Source: Leptolyngbya sp.
Lineage (GTDB): Bacteria > Cyanobacteriota > Cyanobacteriia > Leptolyngbyales > Leptolyngbyaceae
Direction: 5' to 3'
NCBI GenBank assembly: GCA_003249025.1
Contig: QBMH01000003.1
Coordinates: 1 to 64,000 of the forward strand
DNA: 64,000 bases
The translations under genes and the position numbers were made by a program. Shown in pieces: positions 10,056 to 20,696 of the stretch. The first letter of the stretch is position 1. Every line of letters starts with the position of its first letter. The notes beneath the pieces were generated by a model. The model made no database searches and was not told where the DNA came from. It worked only from the letters and a program-made list of their open reading frames with translations.

Positions 10056-11147
10056 TTAAATCGGTCGCTTTTGTTGGGGTGGACGATTCACATTTTTGGC
10101 TTGCTTGATCGGCTGTTTGAGTCTGGAGACTGATTGCGGCACCGTACATCCTATGGGAATTTCAACTGTTTTGGGGTAAGTCTGCATTAGCTGAAAAAAA
10201 CGTGAGGAGCTAAAGTTTCTAGGGTCCATCCGTTGCCCTGAGCGATCGACGGCTTTGTGAGTGGTAATACGAGTATCGGGTACGCCCGTTTTGGCAACGA
10301 CCCAGGCAAGCGATTGATACTGCTGGATCGTATAGCCGCTGTGAGTTGGGGCATTTGTATTGCCGTCAGGTGGACTTTCCAGCGCTACATGGTAGGCAAA
10401 GTTATTGACAGACGGCGGAAATTTGGGATGGGTTTTAACGGCTTCTGCGACTCCATCGATTCCAATAAATATTGAATCGCCAGCGCCAAACGCTCGTTTG
10501 TCGGGAGGAACGAGATATAAAACTGTGCCATCGCGCTGAATCAAGGTATGGTAACTTGCCTGGTCATCATCATTGGGGTGGCGGGTACGGAAGAGGTTTA
10601 AGGTGCCGCCAGCAGAACCCACTGTCTCATGCAGCACCACTATTGGAGGTCGGTATGCAGGGTTGCCATTTACGTCTTTGAAGTAGCGATCGCCATAGTT
10701 CGTAGGATCAATCAAAAAAACCGCTTCTCGTGGCTGATAGCTGAATTGAGCGCGTGTTGTTGTGCTAAGAGTTTCACTAGGGGCGATCGCGGCTATCGTC
10801 CGATGAAAGCGCTCTAACTCGACTGACCCCAAAGCACGTTTGGACGAATTGCGTGATCTCAAAGCTTTACTTGTTTCTGGCTGCACTGCACAGGCTAACG
10901 GATCTACAGATTGGCTGATTTTTTGAGGAATTGTTGAGGCAACTTTTACAGACGGACTCTTGACAGATGACACTTTTGCGCGCGCGATCGATTTTGCTAA
11001 GGGTTTAATATCTACAGACCTAGAGACCATAGGAGACTCAAATTCAGATCGTTGAGTGTGCCCACTTGCCACAGTGACAACCAGTGTGATGGCGCATAGC
11101 GTGATTAGCAGAGTAACAGTGAACAGATTTCGCCTCACAACTCGCAA
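10056..11147 (-). CDS. N-acetylmuramoyl-L-alanine amidase (Amidase_2 type)
   Basis: PPIVVLHETVGSAGGTLNLFRT...ASYHTLIQRDGTVLYLVPPDKRAFGAG...ITTHKAVDRSGQRMDP; N-terminal TM anchor. Confidence 0.88.
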   Translation of the reverse strand: MRVVRRNLFTVTLLITLCAITLVVTVASGHTQRSEFESPMVSRSVDIKPLAKSIARAKVSSVKSPSVKVASTIPQKISQSVDPLACAVQPETSKALRSRNSSKRALGSVELERFHRTIAAIAPSETLSTTTRAQFSYQPREAVFLIDPTNYGDRYFKDVNGNPAYRPPIVVLHETVGSAGGTLNLFRTRHPNDDDQASYHTLIQRDGTVLYLVPPDKRAFGAGDSIFIGIDGVAEAVKTHPKFPPSVNNFAYHVALESPPDGNTNAPTHSGYTIQQYQSLAWVVAKTGVPDTRITTHKAVDRSGQRMDPRNFSSSRFFQLMQTYPKTVEIPIGCTVPQSVSRLKQPIKQAKNVNRPPQQKRPI

Positions 11148-11203
11148 TTACCTCGCAGCTTACAGAAAAATTCTCTAGTGGATACAATAACTGTTCACTT
11201 ATG

Positions 11204-11233
11204 AAATTTAAACACTCATAAAGTGTTAAATTT
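11204..11233. repeat. AT-rich inverted repeat between divergent genes
   Basis: AAATTTAAACACT (11204-11216) / AGTGTTAAATTT (11222-11233), one-base bulge. Confidence 0.6.
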
Positions 11234-11249
11234 TGCATCCTTCCTCAGT

Positions 11250-11291
11250 GTTATTTAAGATACATTCTGGTAGTTTGTTTTCAAATAGTCT
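11250..11291 (+). promoter_or_regulatory. Candidate NtcA-activated promoter of the BMP transporter operon
   Basis: GTT-N8-TAC at 11250-11263, 22-nt spacer, then TAGTCT (TAN3T) at 11286-11291; one mismatch to GTAN8TAC-N22-TAN3T. Confidence 0.6.
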
Positions 11292-11388
11292 GAGTATTAT
11301 TTTTCAAACTGTTCATCAGCAATTCGCTGTTCGTCCTCGCCCTGTTTGTGTTGTTAGTTCGATAAGCCATCAAGGAGACTTTTGCAGA

Positions 11389-12576
11389 GTGAGCAATCGA
11401 TATATGTATGTTCCCCGCCGTCAGGTCATTCGAGGACTGCTAGCAACAGCCGCATTTGGTGCAACTTCTAAGCTCTGGACGGGGTGTTCGCCTTCTCCAA
11501 CGGATACTGCCAGCACGGGCGGTGGTGCTAGCCCAGATGCAGGTAAACCCATCACCATTGGTTTTATCTACAATGCGCCCAAAGCTGACTATGGCTGGAA
11601 CCAAGCTCATGCGGTGGGTGCTGCCGCGATCGCCAGTATGCCCGGCATCAAAATTGTTGAGCAAGAGAGCGTTCCTGAAACCAAAGAGGTGCAGGAAGTT
11701 ATGCGAAACATGATCGATCAAGATGGCGCAACCGTTATAATTCCGACCTCGTTTGGTTACTTTGAGCCGCATGTATTAGAAGTTGCCAAAGCCTATCCAA
11801 AAGTTCAATTCCTACACTGCGGTACGCTTTGGAAAGAAGGTCTGGCTAGCAACATCGGCAGCTTTTTCGCGCTGGTCGATGAAGGGCAATACCTTGCGGG
11901 ACGCATTGCAGCCCAGGCAAGTAAAGGCGGCAAAATTGGCTTTGTGGGTGCAAAACCCATCAATCCTGTACTGCGGAACATCAACAGCTTCATGCTAGGG
12001 GCGCGTAGCGTTAAGCCCGACATCAAAATGCAGGTGATTTTTACAGGTGACTGGTCACTGCCCGTCAAAGAAGCAGAAGCCACAAACTCTCTTGCTGATC
12101 AGGGCTTTGATGTGATTGCGGTGCATGTTGATAGCCCCAAAGTAGTAATTGAAACAGCCGAGAAGAGAGGCGTATTATCAAGTGGTTTTCACTCCGATCA
12201 GTCTGCTTTGGCACCCAAAGGTTACTTAACTGGGACAATGTACAACTGGGGTACGATTTACAAAAAATATGTGGAGTTGTTAACAGCCGGTAAGACGCTG
12301 ATGGATGGCGGCATTCCGCACCAATTCATTGGCGGTATTGCAGAAGACTACATTGGTCTGGCACCTTTTGGTCCAGCGGTAACTGAGCCGATCAAAAAAG
12401 ATGTAGAGGCAGCAAAAGCCAAGCTAGTGGATGGATCAGCCGTTGTATACAAGGGTGCCATTAAAGATAATGTAGGCGCAGTCAGAATTCCCGCAGGCAC
12501 GACCTATAAAGTGACCGCTCCTGAATTGACCAAAATGGATTGGCTGGCTGAAGGCGTTTCTGGGAAGACAGGTTGA
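11389..12576 (+). CDS. BMP-family ABC transporter substrate-binding protein
   Basis: KPITIGFIYNAPKADYGWNQAHAVGAAAI...VGAKPINPVLRNINSFMLGARSV. GTG 11389 (AAGGAG at 11372) gives a Tat/lipoprotein-like leader RRQVIRGLLATAAFGATSKLWTGC. Confidence 0.9.
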   Translation: MSNRYMYVPRRQVIRGLLATAAFGATSKLWTGCSPSPTDTASTGGGASPDAGKPITIGFIYNAPKADYGWNQAHAVGAAAIASMPGIKIVEQESVPETKEVQEVMRNMIDQDGATVIIPTSFGYFEPHVLEVAKAYPKVQFLHCGTLWKEGLASNIGSFFALVDEGQYLAGRIAAQASKGGKIGFVGAKPINPVLRNINSFMLGARSVKPDIKMQVIFTGDWSLPVKEAEATNSLADQGFDVIAVHVDSPKVVIETAEKRGVLSSGFHSDQSALAPKGYLTGTMYNWGTIYKKYVELLTAGKTLMDGGIPHQFIGGIAEDYIGLAPFGPAVTEPIKKDVEAAKAKLVDGSAVVYKGAIKDNVGAVRIPAGTTYKVTAPELTKMDWLAEGVSGKTG

Positions 12577-12577
12577 T

Positions 12578-13723
12578 ATGGTGATAAATCGTTCTAACTG
12601 GCGATCGACGGCGGAATCTATCGCAATTCCGCTGGGGGCATTACTGGTTGCTCTGGTTTTGTTTGGCATCTTCTGCATGTTTGCTGGCAAAAATCCCTTT
12701 GCGGTTTATGGTGCGATCTTTAAAACCGCCTTTGGAAGTTGGAATGCATTTCAGGGAACGTTGATACGGGCTGCTCCTTTGATGCTGACCGCACTTTGTA
12801 CGGCTCTACCCGCACGCTTGGGATTGATGGTGATTGGCAATGAAGGAGCCTTGGTGTTGGGCGGGTTGGGAGCGGCGGCGGTAGGGCTAATTTTGTCCTA
12901 CGGCAGCATTACACCTAATCCAGCCCAACTGCAAACAACGTTGGGGCTGGCTCCAACGGTCGTGCAGATTGGCATGGCTCTTGGAGGGATCGTTGCGGGG
13001 GGCATCTGGATTGCGATCGTGGGTGCATTGCGCCATTATCGAGCAGTTAATGAAACGATCAGTAGTTTGCTGATGAATTATATTGCGATCGCTCTGCTTA
13101 ACCACTTGGTGGAAGGTCCCTGGAAAGATCCTGCTTCTTTGAACAAGCCGTCTAGTTTTCCGATTCCTGAGCTATACCGGATTGGTAACATTGGCTCTAC
13201 TCGGATTCACTACGGGCTGATTTATGGCTTAGTGGCTTGTGCGATCGCCTACTTTTTGATTCAGCACACCACGTTTGGTTTTGCTGCTCGCACGGCTGGC
13301 GGTAACGTCAAAGCGGCTCGAATTGCTGGGTTGCCTGTCGGTCAACTGACCATTATTATCTGCTTCCTAGCTGGCTCCTGTGCGGGTTTGGCAGGCATGG
13401 TCGAAGTTGCCGCTGTGCAAGGGCAGGCAAATGCCTCGATCGTCGCTGGCTATGGATATGCGGGCATTCTGGTTGCGTTTATTGCTCGCTATAACGCTTT
13501 AGCAGCCGTTGTTGTAGCGATTTTGTTAGGCGGCATTATTAACAGTGGTGGTGCGCTCCAGCGATCGTTTGGGATGCCCGATGCCACAGTTCTCGTGTTT
13601 CAAGGACTCGTCTTTTTAGTCGTTCTATACAGTGAATCGCTCTATGGACGCTTTAAAGTCTTCAAGGAGCCAGAGATTCCCTTAACTCCACCGACTGTGT
13701 CTTCTACAGCGGTGCCTGTCTAG
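12578..13723 (+). CDS. ABC transporter permease (BMP-associated)
   Basis: Multi-TM; NETISSLLMNYIAIALLNHLVEGPWKDP...GGNVKAARIAGLPV. Confidence 0.9.
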   Translation: MVINRSNWRSTAESIAIPLGALLVALVLFGIFCMFAGKNPFAVYGAIFKTAFGSWNAFQGTLIRAAPLMLTALCTALPARLGLMVIGNEGALVLGGLGAAAVGLILSYGSITPNPAQLQTTLGLAPTVVQIGMALGGIVAGGIWIAIVGALRHYRAVNETISSLLMNYIAIALLNHLVEGPWKDPASLNKPSSFPIPELYRIGNIGSTRIHYGLIYGLVACAIAYFLIQHTTFGFAARTAGGNVKAARIAGLPVGQLTIIICFLAGSCAGLAGMVEVAAVQGQANASIVAGYGYAGILVAFIARYNALAAVVVAILLGGIINSGGALQRSFGMPDATVLVFQGLVFLVVLYSESLYGRFKVFKEPEIPLTPPTVSSTAVPV

Positions 13724-13803
13724 CAGTTAAGGGGTTCGCTCATTGTTGATTGTTTCAATTGGTTTAACACAGTCCAGCAGTTTGATTTGGAGGCGCTCAT
13801 TCA

Positions 13804-14760
13804 ATGGCAGCAGAGGCACTCGGTTGGTGGGGAGTTCCATTAGGCATCTTGGCAGGCACCCTGCGAGGAAGCGCTCCCTTTTTATTCGTCAGTTTAGGAG
13901 AATGCTTGACTGAGAAAAGCGGCAAAATTAATTTGGGATTGGAAGGAACCTTGCTCACAGGCGCAATGAGTGCCTATGCCATTTCCTATCTAGCATCCGA
14001 TAGATGGGGCATTCCAGCGACCATTTCTCCTTGGCTGGGTGTGCTGGTGGCGGGGTGTGCTGGCATGATTTTGGGCTTTATTCACGCTTGGTTGTCTCAG
14101 CAGCCCAAAGTGAATGATATTGCGGTTGGGATTGCCATGATTATTTTTGGTAGTGGCATCGCTTTCTTTTTTGGCAAAGCGTTCATTCAACCCAAAGCGC
14201 CTCAATTGCCGACGATCGACCTAGGAGGATGGAGTACGATGCCAGCTCTTCAGTCTGCCCTCAAAATTAGCCCTCTGTTTATCTTTGGGGTTTTACTTGC
14301 CCCTTTGATGGCGTGGTTCTTTAAATCGACTCGCTGGGGCTTATTTGTACGGGCGGTGGGCGACAGTCCTGATGCAGCTTTGGCAATGGGAGTTTCGATT
14401 AAACGAGTGCGAATGCTTTGCATTATTGCAGGTAGCTTTTTGGCAGGAATCGGTGGAGCCTGCTTGTCTCTTTACTATCCAGGGCTGTGGTCAGAGAGCA
14501 TTTCCAGTGGTCAGGGTTTAATGGCGGTTGCTCTGGTCATTTTTGCCCGTTGGAACCCGATTCAATGTCTCTGGGCATCTTTATTCTTTGGCGGCGCTCA
14601 GGCGATCGGTCCCGCTTTACAGTCCGTTGGGATGGATCAAGGACGTTACCTGTTTAATGCGATGCCCTATATTTTGACCCTTTTGATCATGGTGATCACC
14701 TGTTCACCTAAGAAGACTTTATCGGGTGCGCCCGGTGCGCTAGGAACGATTACTGGCTAG
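13804..14760 (+). CDS. ABC transporter permease (BMP-associated)
   Basis: Multi-TM; GECLTEKSGKINLGLEGTLLTGA; syntenic with permease 1 and the ATPase. Confidence 0.9.
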   Translation: MAAEALGWWGVPLGILAGTLRGSAPFLFVSLGECLTEKSGKINLGLEGTLLTGAMSAYAISYLASDRWGIPATISPWLGVLVAGCAGMILGFIHAWLSQQPKVNDIAVGIAMIIFGSGIAFFFGKAFIQPKAPQLPTIDLGGWSTMPALQSALKISPLFIFGVLLAPLMAWFFKSTRWGLFVRAVGDSPDAALAMGVSIKRVRMLCIIAGSFLAGIGGACLSLYYPGLWSESISSGQGLMAVALVIFARWNPIQCLWASLFFGGAQAIGPALQSVGMDQGRYLFNAMPYILTLLIMVITCSPKKTLSGAPGALGTITG

Positions 14761-14854
14761 GGGCGATCGGGCAATTCGTCAACGATCCCTACAGGAATCG
14801 CGGTTACACAGGCTGAGTTCTAAAGGTTTACGGAAAGCAATCGGAGATTTTAAG

Positions 14855-16426
14855 ATGGCGGAAGTTGCGAATCCAATTGATCAGGTTGACCAAGCTATGC
14901 CGGCTGTGATTCATTCCACCGCTCCCCCAGATTTAGAAGTGGTCAATATGACCAAACGATTCGGCAACCTTGTTGCCTTGGATAGTGTGTCGCTGCATCT
15001 AAAGCCTGCCACGTTTCATGCGCTACTTGGTGAGAATGGTGCCGGAAAAAGCACTCTGGTGAAATGCATCATGGGCTTTTATCGTCCGACTCATGGGGAT
15101 GTGTTAGTTGATCAACATTCCCGTGAAATTGATAGTCCTCGTGATGCTCAACGGTATGGCATTGGCATGGTCTATCAGCATTTCACCTCTGTGCCTGCCA
15201 TGACTGTTGCCGAAAACCTGGTTCTGTCACGGCTGGAAAGTCCTAGCGTGATCAATTGGAAGCAGGAAATGGAGCATCTGGCGGCCTTTATGGAAAGTTC
15301 GCCATTTAAGGTGCCTCTAGAATTGCCTGTGAGTCAATTAGCGGCAGGACAAAAGCAAAAGTTAGAAATCTTAAAACAGCTTTATCTGAAAAGCAGAATT
15401 TTGATTTTGGATGAGCCAACCTCCGTGTTGACTCCCAGTGAAGCGGATGAAGTGCTGGGGTTGATTCGAGAACAGGTCACCGATCGCAAGTTGAGTGTGC
15501 TGATTATTAGCCATAAGTTCCGGGAAGTGACGGCATTCTGCGACGAAATTACGGTGCTGCGGAAAGGAAAATTTGCAGGCACGGGCTTAGTGAAAGATCT
15601 GGCTGTCTCAGATATGGCTGAGATGATGATGGGTGAAAAGCGGGAGCCGACCCCCGTTGAAAAAACGGCTCAGACTGAAATAATGCCTGTTTTGCAAGTG
15701 CAGGAAATGCGCGCGAACAAAGATAATGGCGTGGAAGCGGTTCAAGGATTGAGCCTGACGGTGAATAGTGGTGAAATTGTTGGCATTGCTGGAATCTCGG
15801 GCAATGGACAGCGAGAATTTGTCGAGGTGTTGGCAGGGCAGCGACCTGCAACTGGTGGGCAGATTTTGGTGAATGGGGAAGCCTATGGGATGACCCGTGC
15901 TGAAATGTATAAACACCGGGTATTTCTATTGCCAGAAGAACCGCTAAAAAATGCCTGTGTTGCTCATATGAGTGTGGCGGAGAATTTGGCGCTCCGCACG
16001 TTCGATCGCGCCCCTCAAGCAATGGGCATTTTGGTTCTGTTCAAAGCTATTCGAGAAATGGCAACGGGCTTAATCACCTCATTTAAGATTAAAACGCCTT
16101 CTCCCGAAACTCCTGTGGGAAATTTGTCTGGAGGCAACGTGCAGCGAACGGTTCTGGCGCGGGAGCTATCCGCCGATCATATTAATCTGCTGATTGCGGC
16201 AAACCCGTGTTTCGGTCTAGATTTTGCCATGGTGGATACGATTCATACGCAAATTTTGGCTGCCCGAAATCGCGGAGTGGCGGTGCTATTGGTCAGTGAA
16301 GATCTGGATGAACTGCTAAAGCTCAGCGATCGCATCTTGGTGATTAGCGAAGGGAACTTTACCTACGATAGCCCGATTGAGCAGGCAGACTTTAAGGCGA
16401 TCGGTCAAGCAATGGCAGGACATTAA
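14855..16426 (+). CDS. ABC transporter ATP-binding protein, two ATPase domains
   Basis: [29 protein letters not shown], second domain [17 protein letters not shown] and [15 protein letters not shown]. Confidence 0.92.
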   Translation: MAEVANPIDQVDQAMPAVIHSTAPPDLEVVNMTKRFGNLVALDSVSLHLKPATFHALLGENGAGKSTLVKCIMGFYRPTHGDVLVDQHSREIDSPRDAQRYGIGMVYQHFTSVPAMTVAENLVLSRLESPSVINWKQEMEHLAAFMESSPFKVPLELPVSQLAAGQKQKLEILKQLYLKSRILILDEPTSVLTPSEADEVLGLIREQVTDRKLSVLIISHKFREVTAFCDEITVLRKGKFAGTGLVKDLAVSDMAEMMMGEKREPTPVEKTAQTEIMPVLQVQEMRANKDNGVEAVQGLSLTVNSGEIVGIAGISGNGQREFVEVLAGQRPATGGQILVNGEAYGMTRAEMYKHRVFLLPEEPLKNACVAHMSVAENLALRTFDRAPQAMGILVLFKAIREMATGLITSFKIKTPSPETPVGNLSGGNVQRTVLARELSADHINLLIAANPCFGLDFAMVDTIHTQILAARNRGVAVLLVSEDLDELLKLSDRILVISEGNFTYDSPIEQADFKAIGQAMAGH

Positions 16427-16428
16427 TT

Positions 16429-17121
16429 ATGACAACGATCACCGCCCTTCCCTATGACTATGAGCTACCCAAATCAGGCAACGTGGCGCTCATTGTGATT
16501 GATATGCAGCGAGATTTTCTGGAGCTAGGAGGCTTTGGCGATGCATTGGGCAATAATGTCGGTTTGCTACGGGCGATCGTCCCTACCCTCAAATCGCTGA
16601 TTGAAGGGTTTCGCTCCATGGGATTGCCCGTCATCCACACGATCGAGTGCCATCAGCCCGATCTATCCGATTGTCCACCTGCCAAATTGAAGCGCGGCAA
16701 GGGAGATCTAACAATTGGCAGTGAAGGCGGCATGGGACGAATTTTGGTGAAGGGCGAACCGGGTAACGGCATTATTGCCGAACTCGCGCCTGTGCCAGGA
16801 GAGTTTGTGATTCACAAGCCGGGGAAGGGTGCGTTTTACGCCACCAATCTGGACTCAATTTTGAAAGAGCAAGGAATCACCCACTTATTCATTACGGGGG
16901 TGACTACGGAAGTGTGTGTGCAAACCACGATGCGAGAAGCCAACGATCGCGGCTATGAATGCCTCATGGTAGAAGACTGCACCGAAAGCTACTTTCCTGA
17001 ATTTAAGCAATCGACCCTTGAAATGGTGCGGGCGCAGGGCGGTATTGTCGGCTGGACAGCGATCGCGGCAGAAGTGCTTACAGGGCTGGAACAATGGCAA
17101 CCCGCCAAAGCTTTGGTTTAG
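16429..17121 (+). CDS. Isochorismatase-family cysteine hydrolase, biuret amidohydrolase-like
   Basis: [19 protein letters not shown]...[22 protein letters not shown]...[31 protein letters not shown]; Asp/Lys/Cys triad present; resembles BiuH-type sequences. Confidence 0.85.
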   Translation: MTTITALPYDYELPKSGNVALIVIDMQRDFLELGGFGDALGNNVGLLRAIVPTLKSLIEGFRSMGLPVIHTIECHQPDLSDCPPAKLKRGKGDLTIGSEGGMGRILVKGEPGNGIIAELAPVPGEFVIHKPGKGAFYATNLDSILKEQGITHLFITGVTTEVCVQTTMREANDRGYECLMVEDCTESYFPEFKQSTLEMVRAQGGIVGWTAIAAEVLTGLEQWQPAKALV

Positions 17122-17163
17122 TGCGTTTCGACTTCGCTCAACGCACCAACGCGATCGCGTGTT

Positions 17164-17913
17164 TTATTCGCCAATTGCCAATTGCCCCTCGCCCCTCGCC
17201 TCTTTTTGCATAAACCCTTTTCCGGTGTAACTCCAAGCGATACCTTGAGGATCACGCGTTTGGCTCCACTCGCTGAAATCTGTGCGCTCTTTATAGCGGC
17301 TGATTGTACTGCTGCTGACTCCAAGGCGGTGGGCAAGTTGCCTGCCAGAGAGGGATTGAGTCTCCGCTTCAGCCATCCACTCCATGTAGGAATCCCAAAA
17401 AACTAACATCAGCGCCAGCGCCATCATGGCAACGATTTCTGGTCGCTGCAAAATAGTTTGCAGGGAGTTCCACTCTTCATATGCCGCAGAATCCATTGTT
17501 TTCTTTTGTGCACCCAACGTTCCTGGTGAAGGTGCTAAACGTTTAAGTGACAGGCTGGATTGATCAATCGCTGGATTTGACATGGTGCTGATGAAGGAAA
17601 AGGAAGGAGTCGCTTGAAAGGGTGCTTCTATCGTCTGCGTCCACAACATAGCGCGATCGCCCTGATGCTGGGTGTTAATTTCTACGGTTGAAATTTCCTC
17701 AATTGCCAATTCGCTGAGCACTTCATATACTAAGCGCACTAAAACCTCCTGCTCGACGCTAGAAGCGGTCTCAATGAACACAGATAGGTAATTCCCTAAA
17801 CGAATGACGCTAGCGGTAGCGTCGTAGCGCTGAGCTAAGGTGTCACTGAGGATCGTGGCGATCTCATCAGGATCACCTTGTTTTGCCAGTTCCAACGGGT
17901 TTGCAGAAGGCAT
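17164..17913 (-). CDS. Hypothetical protein with C-terminal HTH-like segment
   Basis: 249 aa ORF; LSGRQLAHRLGVSSSTISRYKERTDFSEWS resembles HTH. Confidence 0.7.
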   Translation of the reverse strand: MPSANPLELAKQGDPDEIATILSDTLAQRYDATASVIRLGNYLSVFIETASSVEQEVLVRLVYEVLSELAIEEISTVEINTQHQGDRAMLWTQTIEAPFQATPSFSFISTMSNPAIDQSSLSLKRLAPSPGTLGAQKKTMDSAAYEEWNSLQTILQRPEIVAMMALALMLVFWDSYMEWMAEAETQSLSGRQLAHRLGVSSSTISRYKERTDFSEWSQTRDPQGIAWSYTGKGFMQKEARGEGQLAIGE

Positions 17914-17977
17914 AATTCAGTCGAGTGTAAACTGTGAAGATGGTCACTACCGGGAATTATAGGAGGGTTGTTCACGA

Positions 17978-18199
17978 GTGGATAGTCAAATGGATAGTGA
18001 AAAACTGGCTCATTACATTGAGGCGACTAATGGCATCTCCAAACCGTGGCTGCTAACTCAACTGCGGCTCAAAAAACTACAAGAAGGCCGAGAGAATTTA
18101 TCGACAGAAGCCTATGAAGCTGCCTTAAAAGATATTCATACTGATCTGATGAACTTAGGAGAATGGTGGGTTGGGCAAGAAAATGAGGTATTTGGTTAA
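17978..18199 (+). CDS. Small conserved-type hypothetical protein upstream of ppk
   Basis: 73 aa; stop is 2 nt before the ppk start. Confidence 0.6.
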   Translation: MDSQMDSEKLAHYIEATNGISKPWLLTQLRLKKLQEGRENLSTEAYEAALKDIHTDLMNLGEWWVGQENEVFG

Positions 18200-18201
18200 T
18201 C

Positions 18202-20337
18202 ATGCCTAGACGCAAAATTTCGACGACGACTGAGCTAGACCTGAGCGATCCACAATATTATTTCAGCCGTGAACTCAGTTGGCTAGAGTTTAATAACCGC
18301 GTGTTGAATGAAGCGTTTGATCCACGCACTCCCTTATTGGAGCGGCTGAAATTCTTAGCGATTTTTAGCTCTAACTTAGATGAATATTTTATGGTGCGGG
18401 TGGCTGCCCTGAAGCAACAGGTTGAGGCACAAGTCACTAAGCGATCGCCCGACGGACGGACGGCTCAGGAACAACTTACCCTGATTCGCCAGCGGCTCCA
18501 CCCCATGGTTTCCCAAGCGCATCTTCATTTTGATCAGGCTCTTCGCCCGCCCCTCTCTTCCCACGGCGTTTATCTGCTGGATTACATCGATCTCAATCAA
18601 GAGCAGCGCACCTATTTTCAGCAATATTTTGATGAGCAAATTTTTCCAGTGTTGACCCCGCTGGCGATCGACCCTAGCCATCCGTTTCCCTACATTTCCA
18701 ATCTCAGCCTTAATCTTGCCGTGGTCATGAAAGATGGGGAAGATGGCAAAGAATTGTTTGCGCGGGTTAAGGTGCCCAAAAGCCTGCCTCGGTTTCTACC
18801 GCTGCCCGAAACCCTGCGCCATCAGCAAAAAGATGTCACTGCCATCTGGACAGGTGTACCCCTAGAGCAAGTGATCGCCCATAATTTGGCAGAGCTATTT
18901 CCAGGCATGGATATTCAGGAATATCATACTTTTCGAGTGACCCGCGACAGTGATTTGATGCTGGTGGAAGATGAAGCAGATGATTTACTGCTGGCGATCG
19001 AACAAGAACTCCACAAGCGGCGGTTAGGTGGTTCGATCGTCCGCTTAGAAATTCATTCATCAATGCCCGAAGCCTTACGAATCATGCTGATGGAAGAGAT
19101 GGATCTGACGGACGGGGATGTCTACGAAGCAACTGGTATCCTCTGTTTGCGAGATTTGATCACGTTTTTGGAAATCCCCTTACCCGACCTAAAAGATCCG
19201 CCTTGCCATTCTTCCGTGCCCCAACCATTGCGCGATCGCAGCAAGCTCAGCTTAGATGGCACCGAGCCAGATGATAATTTATTTGCCATCATTCGCAAGC
19301 AAGATCTGATGGTGCATCATCCTTACCAATCCTTTTCGCGCACTGTCCAACGATTTATCACGGAAGCGGCTGAAGATCCAGATGTGCTGGCAATTAAAAT
19401 GACGCTCTACCGCACCTCTGGGGATTCGCCCATTGTGCAAGCATTAATCACGGCAGCGGAAAACGGCATCCAGGTGGCGGCATTGGTGGAGATCAAAGCC
19501 CGATTTGATGAGGAAAATAACATTAACTGGGCGCGTAAGCTAGAAAGCGCAGGGGTTCATGTGATTTATGGGTTGGCAGGACTCAAAACCCATACGAAGG
19601 TGGTGCTAGTTGTCCGGCGAGAGGAAGGGCGCATTCGCCGCTATGTTCATATTGGTACTGGAAACTACAATCCAAAAACCTCTCGGATTTATACCGATAT
19701 GGGGCTATTAAGCTGTCGCGAGGAGTTGGGGGCTGATTTAAGCAATCTGTTTAACTATCTAACGGGCTATTCGCGCCATCACACCTATCAAAAATTGCTG
19801 GTGGCACCTTCCGGATTGCGGAACCGCATGATGGAATTGATCAATCGAGAAGCCGCGATCGCGCGTCAAGGTCACCATGCCCGCATTGTTGCCAAGATGA
19901 ATGCGCTGGTTGATCCACAAATTATCGTTGCGTTATATCAAGCATCTCAAGCTGGAGTGCAAATTGATTTGATTGTGCGGGGCATGTGCTGCTTGCGCCC
20001 TGGAGTAGCGGGCGTGAGTGACAATATTCGCGTAATCAGCATTGTGGGTCGCTTTTTAGAACACTCCCGCATCTTTTATTTCCACAATCAGGGTCAAGAA
20101 GAGATCTTTATTGGCAGTGCAGATTGGATGACGCGCAACCTGGATCGCCGAGTGGAAGCCGTTGTGCCGATTGAAGACCCCGCGATCGCCAAAGACCTGC
20201 AAGAGATTTTGGGCATCATGCTGGCAGACAATCGCCAAGCATGGGATTTACTCCCCGACGGTCGATATATTCAGCGTCGTCCCGCAGGAAATAGCCCAGA
20301 ACAAAGTTCTCAAAAAAAATTGATGGAAATTACGTAA
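18202..20337 (+). CDS. ppk1: Polyphosphate kinase 1
   Basis: FSRELSWLEFNNRVLNEA...DEYFMVRVAALKQQV...KMTLYRTSGDSPIVQAL...HIGTGNYNPKTSRIYTDMGL. Confidence 0.97.
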   Translation: MPRRKISTTTELDLSDPQYYFSRELSWLEFNNRVLNEAFDPRTPLLERLKFLAIFSSNLDEYFMVRVAALKQQVEAQVTKRSPDGRTAQEQLTLIRQRLHPMVSQAHLHFDQALRPPLSSHGVYLLDYIDLNQEQRTYFQQYFDEQIFPVLTPLAIDPSHPFPYISNLSLNLAVVMKDGEDGKELFARVKVPKSLPRFLPLPETLRHQQKDVTAIWTGVPLEQVIAHNLAELFPGMDIQEYHTFRVTRDSDLMLVEDEADDLLLAIEQELHKRRLGGSIVRLEIHSSMPEALRIMLMEEMDLTDGDVYEATGILCLRDLITFLEIPLPDLKDPPCHSSVPQPLRDRSKLSLDGTEPDDNLFAIIRKQDLMVHHPYQSFSRTVQRFITEAAEDPDVLAIKMTLYRTSGDSPIVQALITAAENGIQVAALVEIKARFDEENNINWARKLESAGVHVIYGLAGLKTHTKVVLVVRREEGRIRRYVHIGTGNYNPKTSRIYTDMGLLSCREELGADLSNLFNYLTGYSRHHTYQKLLVAPSGLRNRMMELINREAAIARQGHHARIVAKMNALVDPQIIVALYQASQAGVQIDLIVRGMCCLRPGVAGVSDNIRVISIVGRFLEHSRIFYFHNQGQEEIFIGSADWMTRNLDRRVEAVVPIEDPAIAKDLQEILGIMLADNRQAWDLLPDGRYIQRRPAGNSPEQSSQKKLMEIT

Positions 20338-20696
20338 TCATTTTCGCCATCGTCGTGTAGGATAAAGCCTTAGTTTGGATTGACGGAAAGAGTGACTTTA
20401 ATTCAGTTGCTCAGAAGTAGGTTTGAATCTTTTTTACAAGTATTCCTTTACTTCGCAATTCTCACTATTTCGTCGCTCAAAACTTTTGGTGAGTTAGTTT
20501 TTATAGCAACTCATTCATCTCTGCTTAAAATCCTGTTTAAGGAAAAGAGCGGTTTTTGCAAAATATCTTGAATGCCCCAATATTTGATACAAAAATTCAG
20601 ACTTTTTTTGGAAGAAAGGGGTGCATTGACCAAGATTTTTGATAGAGTTGGAGGCAATTTTACGCAACTTTTTTTCTAAAGATTATGTGAGTGTGT

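Noticed and set aside
15549-16022. 157-aa minus-strand ORF
   Set aside because: Antisense to the well-supported ABC ATPase gene; low-complexity composition.
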